NCBI RefSeq assembly: GCF_000186865.1
Contig: NW_008705584.1
Location: forward strand, 489,219 to 518,024
Source: Aureococcus anophagefferens
Lineage: Eukaryota > Sar > Pelagophyceae > Pelagomonadales > Pelagomonadaceae
Length of the DNA stretch: 28,806 bases
Direction of reading: 5' to 3'
The notes below the pieces were generated by a model. The model was not told the origin of the DNA. It saw only the letters and a list, made by a program, of their open reading frames with translations, and made no database searches. Positions 1 to 12,000 of the stretch are shown piece by piece (position 1 is the stretch's first letter; every line of letters begins with the position of its first letter). Both the position numbers and the translations under genes were made by a program.

Positions 1-3000
1 AGCACACAGGGGCTGAGCTGCATTCCATGTAGAAAGGCCCNGCTTTAAGTAGAAGAGGACCACCAGTAAGACTTCGCTCTACAAAAATGCTAACTTCACC
101 CCCAGTTTCGTTAGATGCAAGCGAGCAACCTGCTAAGGCACGCATTGCACCAGCATCTATTGCGGAGGAAGATCCAGACATGATCTGAATCGAACCGGCA
201 ACACGAGCTGCACGCGTGTTTGCGCATAACCCATTGCCGCGACTTGAGGAAGGCCCAACTGCACCGCAAGAAATGCGCACATCCCCGCTGGCGGGGCCAT
301 CGCTGCTGCAAAGGAATACCTGGCCACTCGAGCCCGCGGTACTCGCGCCAGAAGACACGATTATGTCTCCTCCAGATGCCTCGCCGCCCTCGCCCGCAAC
401 GACCTGCACCCCACCACCCTGGCAGCCGGCCCCGGCCACGCAGCCAACGCCCCCTCCGGTTGCCAAGCTGTCCTCTTGAGAGGAACCGGCGACGATCCCG
501 ACTGCTCCTCCATCAGCATCATGCGATGTACCAGCTCTAAAGCCAACCTCGCCCGTCTCCTCACCCGCGCCGCTTCCAACAAAGACAGCCCCGCTCGATA
601 CCCTCGCAGATTCGGACGATATCAAAATGCTGCCGCCATCTCCAGAGCCGCTGCTAGTTCCAGTGCACAGGCTCGCAGCGCCACTGTTTTGACGGCGCCC
701 ACCGCTCAGTATGTCAGTCCTACCGCCCTTGGCCTCGTTGCTCAGGCCTCCGCGAGCCTCTAATCCACCCGCAAAGCGGCAAGCGTCGCCCCCAGATGCT
801 GTAATCGACCCACCTGACCTGACGGCATCCGCCGCAGCAAGCAGCTCGAGGTTCCCAGCGCCAACTCCTCCACTTGCACCTTCAAGAGCAACACGTCCGC
901 CAACACATCCATCACCACCCGTCAGCGTCGCACCACTCCCAACACCACGCGACTCAGTACTCTTCCTTGGAGCGAGGATCACATCACCGCCCTCATCAGC
1001 ATGGCTTGTGCCGGATACGATGGCACACATGCTGGACTCGTCCACTGATCTACCGGTGGAGATGCAGATCGGACCTGTATCTCCAGATCTGGCTCTGCTA
1101 CTAGCCATGCACAAGTCACCGCTCACACTCTCGTCCCTTGCAACCACGCCATCACTTGAAACATCAATGGCACCAGAGTCACGGTACGTTCCACAGCCGC
1201 TACGGATCAAAACAGCGCTGCCAATATCAGCCCCGACTCCGCCAGAGAGCGCGATGCTCCCGCCTCGACCGTCATCGCTGCGAACCGCACCGCCGTCGAT
1301 CGCCACACTCCCACCGAAGGCCTCCGCTGCCCCATCGCCACCGTTTAAGGAAAGTGAGCCACCTTCGCGTCCAGTCCCGGCACGGGTGCTAATCTCACCA
1401 ACGGTCCCGTCTGAACGTTCTGTATCCAACAGCAACGCACCCGAAGAACCCCCTCCCCCCCCTGTCGCGATGGCGACTGTCTGCTCTCCGTCTATGGCGA
1501 CTTCTCCTCCCAACGATGACGTGCTCGTACCGCTCGCAATATCCAAATTGCCACCGGCCACTGATTTTCCAGACCCAGCAGATAAAATCAACCCCCCACC
1601 ATCCCGCCCTACGCCGGCACTCAGCGATGTCATACCACCAACGGCGCCCCGTCCAAGCGATTCACCAGCAGAGATCTCGGTATGACCACCAACTTGGGCT
1701 CCCCGCCCCGCTTCTTGCTCAAGCTCCCCGCCCTGTCCACGTGCCCCACTCGACCCAGACATAAATGTAGCATCACCGCCAAGGTGCTCCTGTGCAGCGC
1801 CAGCACCCAGGTCCATCTCGCCACCAGATCCACCAAATGATGAGCCTGCATGGATCGAGCTGCTCCCCGAAACGCGGTCCACGCCACCCACTGCCGCCAT
1901 GAGGAGGACATGCCCGGACTCGCTCATGGATGTTGCGCCCGTTCCCATCCGAACATCCCCACTGTCGAAGGTGGTCGCACTCGCAATTGACGTGGCTCCA
2001 CTTGATCCGGCTTCACTCTGACCGCTCTTCACTAGCAAGTTGCCCCCAGGAGCATCCATGCCAGTGCCACCCGCAACCCGGGCTGCTCCTCCTGCCAGGC
2101 ACCCAGCGCCTCCCCTCAGCTTGGCGCTACCCCCTTGATCTGCAGGACTGCAGCACGAACCCGACTGCACTTCAATCGCACCAGCATCATCGAATGTGGA
2201 ATAGCCGACTTCGATGGCGACCGACCCACTCTTACTATCTGCCTTGCCAGTCCTCAGTTCCAGCGATCCTCCATTGTCGTGATGAGGCCCTCTTGAGCTG
2301 GCAACAATCTCGGCAGCACCACTCTCGAGGCCTGTATTTACATCATCGCCGGTAGCGACAGCAGCGTTACCACCGCAATGGCCCTCACCTCCACGAATCC
2401 GCACAACACCGCCAACCCCACCGTCAGCCCCGTCGATACCTCGGCCGGAAGTGAGGGTGACCTCACCGCCGTTGTATCCACGACCAGCTGCCGTGACAAG
2501 CCTGCCCGCAGCCTCCTGTCTGTGAACGGGCGAGTCCCCACCGAAAATTGAGACATCATTCTTGCTATCATACAGCCCCATTCCTGTGCAAAGCGACACA
2601 TCCCCGCCGAGGCCACCCTGTCCACTGCAGAGGTACACGGATCCACCAGCGCATTGAGCATCGTCTGTACCAGAGGCCATTGTCATCGAGCCCCCGGCAC
2701 CACGACTTTGATTCCCAATGTTAAGAGCGACACGAGAGCTCGCTCCGTCATCCAGAGCTTTCCCTGACTGCATCGCGAGACATCCAGAATCACGAGCGTG
2801 CCCGGTGGTCATCCCAACGTGTCCACTCCTGCCACTGGAGCTCTTGAGGACGCTGTCACCACCCTTTCCGCCCAAGCTACTTGATCCACTCGCGAGGCGC
2901 ACCTCCCCACCCTCGGCGCTGTGACCTGTACCTCCACAAACGTGGAGATTTCCGCCAACGAGACTATCGCTGCCACCAATGTGCCCCCCTCCCCCGTGTC

Positions 3001-6000
3001 GACTCGTATGTCCACTATCGCCCGCTCTGACATCGACTCTTCCACCTCTGGCAGTCCCTCCACCGGAGAGGATGCCACACGCGCCCCCAGGTCCTGACGG
3101 TGACTCGGGTGTTCTAATTGCAATCAAGCCCGTGTCTGGACCACCCCCTGTACAAAGACGCAGGCCCCCAGACTGAGCCGTCGCAACTAACAATGACCCA
3201 CCCTCGCTGGCCGCGCCACAACCGCCTGATAGACTGACATCCCCGCCAGCACCGTCGCTTCCGTCGGCTGCTTGGACCCGAAACTCCCCGCCAGAAACAA
3301 TCCCCGACTTGCCGCACAAGTCAATGGAACCCGCCAGTGACTCTTTAGACGCACCTGCATCCAAGACTATATCTCCACCACAGCCTTGGGCCCCAGGCCC
3401 GCCACAAAGCCGCAATAAGCCCCCACAAGTGCCACCACCGCTTGAGAGGTCGACCCCCCCCCCACGGCCACCCTCGAAGTCCACGTCGATTGCCATGCCA
3501 CCAGCCAAAGACACACAACCACCGCATGTAGCGCCACTGCAACTGCCCCCCGCGACTAGAACACGACCCGTCGCACGGCTCGCATCACCCGAAGACAAGG
3601 TGACCCTGCCTGAAGACTCAGAGACCGAAGCACCACTGGACATGCGCACATCTCCGCTGGCGGGGCCATCGCTGCTGCAAAGGAATACCTGGCCACTCGA
3701 GCCCGCGGTACTCGCACCAGAAGACACGATTATGTCTCCTCCAGATGCCTCGCCGCCCTCGCCCGCAACGGCCTGCACCCCACCACCCTGGCAGCCGGCC
3801 CCGGCCACGCAGCCTACGCCCCCTCCGGTTGCCAAGCTGTCCTCTTGAGAGGAGCCGGCGACGATCCCGACTATTCCTCCATCAGCATCATGCGATGTAC
3901 CAGCTCGAAAGCCAACCTCGCCCGCCTCCTTCCCTGTGCCGCTTCCAACGCAGATCGCCCCACTTGACACCCCCGCAGATTTAGATCCTATCGAGACCCC
4001 CCCCGAATTCGCCGTTCTCGCGCTCACCTGAATGTCTCCCCGCTCTGCCATGTTCTCTAATACGAGTGCCCCTCCTGCGCAGTCATCTGAGCTTGCATCA
4101 CCACTGTGTACGCTGACGTCTAGTTGAGAATTGCCTGCTGTACAGACAGCCACAGCAGTAGTATCTTCTTTGTTCCCTGTGAGATGTTTTGATTCAATCG
4201 CAATGTGCCCTCCGCGAGAGTTGGTCGGTTGCTGGGAGAAAGCACCACGAGCTTCCCCGGCAGCAACATTAACACGCTGGTCAACACCACGTATGAGGAT
4301 ATCATCCGCCCCAAGCCCGATCTTTGTCACTCCAGCACCAGACTCTGATTCTCCCGCTTTCAAGACAATCCCCCCCCCCGCAGCTTCCTTTGATGAACCT
4401 GACAAGATACCAACCCCTCCCGATGGTGAGGTCATGGCTTCGCCCGTTCTAAGCTCGAAAGAACCACTTTCATTGTGCGCGAGAGCAGAAGCTAGAACGA
4501 CACTGGCGCCTGCTTTTGCCTGGGAGAGGCCGGAAGAGAAATCTATCGGCCTCGCGCTGACTTGACCATGTCCACCCACAAATGCAGCCCCCCCGCCGGC
4601 ATTTAAGGCATTGCCTGCGGCAAGGTCGGCACGGCCTCCACAAGGTCCGCCTGCTGTACATCCAGCGACCAAGCGAACACAACCAGCGACACCACGGCTG
4701 CTACTACTGCTTGCCAAAAGAAGAGGAGCACCACTGTTCACCGTCGGACCAACTCTAAAGTGGCTTTTGGTGGCAGCAGAAGCAACAAAACTACCATGAT
4801 GACAGCCACGACCTCCCTGAAATGACACACGCTCGTTTGCGGACGCAATCAGGGCTCGCCTGCCCGCGCCTGCCCATATTTTTAGGTTGCCCAACACGCC
4901 AGCCCCACCAACGGCGAGGACAAGGCCGCCTCCAACACCTCGATTTGCTGCGCCCGAGCATATCACGACCGCACCGGAGCGCACGCTTGATGATATTCCC
5001 GTTGCGAGTGATATCTCGCCAGTTTCATCACTGTCATCGGAATGGAGAGACAATGTCGCAGATGTCATAGTGCCCCCCCGGCCAACTCTATAGCGAGCAG
5101 CTTGCGCCTGAAGACCTGCTATGGCATCTAGTGTTAGCGACATTTTGTCAACTTGGTGGAAGTCGTGAAGACCAAAACCCTTGTCAGGGAGCGAGTAGGA
5201 GGGAAGGACTGTGACATGCTCTGGGAAAATCTCCTTCAATTCCTGAGCCACGACACCACGGACGACTGAGGCCCCTCTCGAACGCACAGATCGCCAATTG
5301 TCCGTGTAGCCATAAGTTTGGAGTCCAACCCGAATTAGCCGGCGGTGTAAGTCATCGACATCTGCAGGATAAACGTCCTTCTTAATTCGACGGTCTGAAG
5401 AGTAAATGATATCAGTCGCTGTCGTAAAATCAGCATTCGAAATCAGCATTGAAGTGTTCTGGGCAGATGCATCGTAACGGAGGCGTAAATCAAAGATGGG
5501 GTTATGGCTCTCGCTGCAAGCGAAACCAATTGTGTTCTCATTGTCACTAGTTACGAGAGAAACCAGTCCAATTTCACCGTGCGTACCAGCCACTAAGTCA
5601 ATGCGTTCGCTGACACCGGCTGTTGCGGAAGTCGCGCTTGTGGTCATTGACGTCGTGCCGGCGGTAAGTCCTCCACAGCCAGCTGCCAAACAGGAATCAC
5701 CTGTGGCTGCAGACATGGAGTCATGCGGTGCAGCGACAGATAAGGTGCCACTACCGCCGGAGACACCCGCAGCAACAGCCAAAGTACCACTGTCTCCAGC
5801 AGTCGCCACCCCAGTAGTCAACCCGATCGTGCCCACGTCGGCGACGCCTGCCTTTGTAGCCACTGTTGTGGCTCCACTGACCTCTCCAGTTGCTCCACCC
5901 GACACAACGGTAGTGAGTGACGCATAGGCACCCCCCCCCGCTTGTACTGAGATGTCACTGCCCAAACCACCAACAGCAGTGTCTGCCTCTAAAGAAAGAG

Positions 6001-9000
6001 TGCCAGCATAATTCGCAGCGCCGATTGCGAAACTAAGTTCGCCGGTTGCCGCCGTAGAAGAGCCTGTCATGGCAGTGGCGGCGCCACTGGCGACGGAGTC
6101 AGACGACGTGAAGCACACTGGAGAGCCAGTCCCAACGGACGAACCAGCACCGAGGATAGCACTCCCACCAGTAGTCCCTGCACCTGCTAAACAAGCAACG
6201 CCAGCACCTCCAACTCCAGACCCAGACACTATCGCAGTATCTCCGCCAGAGGCAGACAGGTCAGCACTCACTTTGATGTCCGCTGATTCACCTTGTGCAG
6301 AGTCTCCCGTAGCCACCGTGGCGGCACCTGTCGCGCAGCCAGCGCCAGTTGCAAAGACTGCAGAAGCACAACCCGCTGCAGTAGCGCGAACATCTCCGAC
6401 CACGGTGGTGCCGATACCGGCCATGATGGTGGTGTCACTCCCAGTTACACCACCATCGGAAGCACTCAGAATACGGACGGCCCCTCCAATGGCACTCGTA
6501 CCAGTGACGTCGCCTATGGAGGCAACAACATCAGAACCCGGACCCGCGCCAGTCCCACCACCAGTACAATCCACGCCTCCGACAACTCCTAGCGCGTCTG
6601 CGGCTCCAAGAGAAACGGATCCTGCCTTGCCGCTTTCTTGCGCGACGCCAGATGCCACGCTCACATGGCCGGTGCTTTCAGTTGATCGCGATGCCAATAT
6701 CACGGCGCCGGTCATCGAGGCCGGCCCAAAGCCCGACATGAGATAGAGGCCACCACCAGACGCCTGGGCCGTGGTTGTGCCAGCGACAACGGTCATAGGA
6801 GCTCCCTCGGAGCCGGACGAACCTCCACACGAAATGTTTGCGGAGCCACCACCATCGCCAGTGCTTGAACCTGTGGTGATGATGATGCTCCCTGAGGACT
6901 CCGCCGCAGCAGTGCCAGATTTCAGAACGATAGCGCCCGAACCACCAGCGCCATTGCCGTCACTCGTCATCAGATTTGCGTCACCACCAATTCCTGCACC
7001 ACCTGAAGCTGCTGATATTTTCATTGAGCCACCTGTGGCAAGCGATGAAAGTCCACCGGAAAGTAAAATGCCACCAGCTGTGCGTTCTGCACCGGTCGAA
7101 TCCTGAGAAACCTGCGTGGGTAATTGTGTTACGCAGAAGTAGGAACGTTTCTGGGCGCCGCGATCTATTCTCGACATTGTAGGCTCCCGCGGTTACGCAC
7201 ACGGCGCCGCCAGTGCCACTCCATGCAGTCCCTACCGTGACGGTGACATTTCCGCTGCCACCGTGGAGTCCAGCTCCCGTGGATATTGCAATCTCGCCCG
7301 CGTTAGGGACTGACGTGGATCCAGAAGCACCTTGGCCCGTTACCAAGAAAATAGCCCCAGTCGCCCCCGCCACGCTGAAGCTATCACACGCGCCCGATGT
7401 GAGCATCACACCACCAGACGCATTCACATCGCCAAATGCGTCTTCACCTAGCATGCCTGCGGCTAGGTATGCGTCATCCCCAAGCATGCCAGAACTTGCA
7501 TCACCGACTTGACAGGAGATTTTCCCTGTTGAAGCTGAACCTGAAGCGCCCGTTGAGAGCACCACAGCGCCAGACCCTCGACTGCTGCCACCGGTCGCGC
7601 AAGTCAATGAGCCGCTGGATGAAGCGCTATTCCCATCGCCGGTTGCAAATTGCGTCGTACCATTGGACGAGAGGCCAGCTACAATCACAACCTTCCCACC
7701 CTGTCCCGTGGAAGCACCACCACTCGTTACCGTCATGGCACCAGCGGCGCCCGCAGAAACGGAACCACCAGTGGACGTCGCTGAGCCTGCGCTTAAGGTA
7801 GCATCGCCACCCACTGATATCGCTGACTCACCAGCAACGATGGTTGCATCGCCGCCATGAGTGGTGCCTGCACAAGCCCCAAAGGAAACAGAGCCAGCCA
7901 TGCCTGCTGTGGACGTACCTGTCACGATGGAGGTTGAACCGGCGACTGCAACAGCTTCGCCAGTGGCAATTTCAACGCAACCTGTGGCAGTGCCATCACC
8001 GCCAGAGGCTGACAAAATTTGGAGGCTGGGATCTGTATCGTCTTTGGCACAGCCAACGATGGACAAGGCACCGGCATCTTGTCCGCTACCCGCTGCGATT
8101 GAAAGGCGCCCGGTAGAACTGGTACTAGCTGGAGCTGAACCACCTGTAACATAGATACTGCCACCATCAGACGCCCCGGCGGAACCTGCACAGAACTCGA
8201 GATTCCCCGAAGTCTCAGCGGTGGAAACTCCAGAACTGAAGGACAAGGCACCACTCCCGACTGCAGTACTAGCAGATGCAGTGACAAATCGAAGGGTGCC
8301 GCTGTCAGACCCAACACCCGAGCAGACGTACGCAGCTCCTGAGGTTTGTGCTGCCCCAGCAGTTGCTGAGATGGCTCCGCCCGCGCCCGAATCCCCAATA
8401 CCCACCGACGTGATAGAGGCGCCGCCATAGGTTGCTGCCCCAGATCTCAAGTATAAGTCCCCAGAGTCACCTATTCCCGCCGCGCCTGTCTGAATATATA
8501 TTCCCCCTGTCTCCATGCACGAGGGCTCAGTAGACATATTCACAGCCCCAGATAGGCCCATAGTGGAAGCCCCACCAAGGCACGTCGAGGTGCCGCCATC
8601 TGAGCCAGCAGAAGTCCCGGCGATGCCTAGAATAGCACCACCTATTGCCTTCCCATGGGAACCCGATTGGAATTGAACACCACCACCGTAAGTGGCAGAT
8701 GAGAGGCCAGCAACGACCACAACATCAGCGTCCCCACCAGTGGCGCTTGCATTGATGGCACCTGCTCTGCCAGCCACCGTGGAGCCGCTTCGGAGAACTA
8801 CCAGGCCCGAACTCCCATCTGTTACCATACCTGTCCGGAAAAAGAGGGCGCCGCTTGAGCCATCGTTTCCCGAGTTGGCCGATGTAACTCGCACGGCGCC
8901 ACTCGATGAAGCAGCAGATGCGCCAGATCGCACAAGGACAAATCCACCGGTGCTTATCGCAGCGGTCCCGCCAGCGAGTACTATAGCCGTTGCAGCTGAA

Positions 9001-12000
9001 CCCTGCGAAGCACCACATGTTAGGTGGACTTCGCCAACAAGTCCTGTCGCGATTCCTGTCGCAATGATAATCGAACCAGAATTTCCTATAGCATCGCCGG
9101 TCTGCGCAATCACCGTCCCAGTATCACCAACGTTGGCCGTAGCGGACGAGGCATAAGTAATGGCGCCAGTCCCGGCCGTGGAAGTCCCCGATGTAACAGT
9201 GATATCACCACCTAGATCGTCCGCCGACCCACCTGCACTGAGATTCACATTCATGCCTCTGCCATTGTGACTCGCTCCAAGAAGCACAGAAAGGTCACCG
9301 CCATGGCCCGTGGATGCCGCCCCGCCCAAGAAGGTCAAGCTGCCAGCGCCACCTTGCTCAGCGCCGCCGGTTGACAACACACATGCACCTGTATCAGCTC
9401 CAGATGCGGTAGAAGCATTCACACTGCCAGATGCAGCACTGTTGGATGTAGATGCACCCGCCGCAATTCCTATCGAACCCCCTAGACCGGAATCCACTGA
9501 ACCTCCACATAGCTGCACCTTGCCACCGGCCGCACAGCAAGAAGCCCCCCCACCATCCATGACTATGCTGCCCCCGAGCGCAGGACTGCCGCCAGAGGTG
9601 CAGGCTATGCCACCGCCTTCTTCAGCGTCCCCGGCCGCTAATTCTATAGCTCCGTCGTTCATGCCTATACCAGTAGCGAAGCGGACGACGCCGCCTTTCT
9701 CGGCTTGAGCTGCGCCAGACTCAATTCCCATAGTGCCACTTTTCGTTCCGACAGAGGACAAGCCAGAAGAAATAATAACAGCACCAGTCTCACCACTAGC
9801 GTTTGAAGCAAGGGCTATGCTACCACTTTTTGCAGCAAGAGACGAGCCACTTCGTAGACAAACTTCACCAGCTGCTTTCTCCGAATTCCCACCGTTAACG
9901 TAAACAGCGTTATCTGCCCCGCTCGAAGTCGTCGTACCAGCCATCAGGAGAGCACCGTGGGGCACGCTTGCCGTATTTTTCCCTACCAATAGACTTGTGC
10001 TTCCAATGTTGCTCTCAACGTTGTTGCCCGTTGAAAGTGAAAGCAGGCCGGACCCATCGACGGCATCTCTTGTCCTCGACATGCCAGCTCCTGAAACGTA
10101 ACCATGCCCTGTTTGAAAATACACGATGCCACCCACACCGCCTGTGGCTCCACCGGCTGCCAGCGAGACATTAGCGGTCTTCTCCGAGCTGCAAGTTGAA
10201 GGTGAAGCCATGATAGCCATCTCACCTCCAAGTGCGGCATGACCAGCGGCGATGTGAGTCGCTCCAGCGAAATAGTTGGCTGTTGTGTCGCCAGCAGACA
10301 GGCTGATACATCCGCCGCTAGCGACGATAGAGTGACCAGCGGCACAGCTGATGTTACCACCAATATCTTCAGCCTTGCCACATGTTCCAGTTGTGATACA
10401 AACGGCCCCGCTCTGTTCGCTGACCGTGATCCCCGTGTAAAGTCGGATATTTCCACTTGAGCCTGGATTTATGCCTGTATTTGCGGTGCCGATAGCAACA
10501 TTTCCGCTGTTTGAGCCTGAACCGCCTCGTAAGAGAATGCTACCACCAACTGTATCCGTCGACCAGCCTGCTGTTGCGGTGACATTACCACCTGTGGAGT
10601 ACTGACTGCCCCCAGCATCCAAGGTGAGGGAGCCACCGGCACCGGCCTCTGCGGCGTCACCAGAGGCGATCAAAATAGATCCAGAGACACCTACCGAGGC
10701 TGTCCCCGTTCCAACGGTGATCCCACCAGATGTGCCAAATGTGCCACTTTCAGCAGTTAGAATCTCAATGTTGCCAGAAGATTGGCAAGTTGCAAAGCCA
10801 GACATTGCGCAGACATCACCGCCGTTGTATGCAGCTTTAGCGTCACCTACTGTAGCACCAGCTGTCATCATGCAAGCACCACCACGCCCTGAATCACCAA
10901 GTGCAGCACTCAAAATAACGTCACCACCATGACCGGCAGCAGCGGCACACGAGGAGAGTAAGACAGCGCCGGATTCGCCCACGGTGGCAACCCCAGTAAC
11001 GAAGTCCATCGTACCTGATGTGCCAGCGACACCGGCTAGCTTGGTCTCGAGAATTATAGTCCCACTTGAGGAAGCGAGCGAGGATCCGGCGGCGATGCTG
11101 ATCGAACCGCCAGGTGAAGATCGACCTTCACCACCATGCAGTTGGGCCAGGCCACCCACGGCACCACTTGAGCCACCAGCCTCAGCAAGTGAAGAGCCGC
11201 CAGCACCACTGATCGTACTCCGCCCAGCGCCGCCAGATGCATAGATCATACCACCATCAGCATCTTCTGAAAATGCCGTACCACCATTACAAGTCATATC
11301 GCCAGAGCTCTGTGCACCGCTGCCGACGCAAAGCGCAACAGCACCGGCGCTACCAGCAGAAGCTTCGCCCGTGGAAAGAATGATGGCCCCGGAATTTCCA
11401 TCATTCGACGGGCCCGTGCGGCAAGCTACTGCTCCCGATGCTGCAGCCGATGAGCATGTGGCAGCACAAATGGCACCAGACGTAGTCAGCGCAGACTCGC
11501 CCGAAGTCACAAGGATAGCGCCGCCGTCACCCTGATCGCTGCTGCCGCAACCGGAAACAATACCTCCGCTCCCACCGACACCTTGAGTTGTATGCCCGAC
11601 AGTCAAAGACAAGGTGCCTGCTACGCTACTCAAAGCAGCACCTGATTCAAACGATAGTCCCCCCGAGATACCACCAGATGATGATGCTGTTCCAGAGAGG
11701 AGCTCTATCGCACCAGAGACACCAGCTAAACCAGCGTTTGTGGTGTGCAAAAAAATATTCCCGCTTGAAGTCTGAGTTCCCGCGCCTGAGAGCACGCGGC
11801 ATCCACCGCCAAGTCCATTTTTGGCATCCCCACCGCCGAAGCTGCTGGCACCGCCAGTGTTGGTACTGTCGCGTCCCATCGCTGCCCCGCCACCGACGTA
11901 AATAGCGCCCCCGGAACCCCCATTTGCACCCGCGCGTCCCTCAGTGCCGGCACCTCCCCTGGCATGGATGCAACCACCACAGAACGAGGCGGCAGATGTC

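Noticed and set aside
711..1685. Long Pro/Ser-rich plus-strand open frames (for example 711-1685, 6069-6746, 13906-14565)
   Set aside because: They are antisense to the Gly/Ser repeats: GGN and AGY codons read as Pro- and Ala-rich frames on the other strand. No domains, and the minus frame explains the sequence.
273..3954. CRISPR-like or transposon terminal repeats in the duplicated blocks
   Set aside because: There are only two copies, both coding and in frame, with no spacers or inverted ends.
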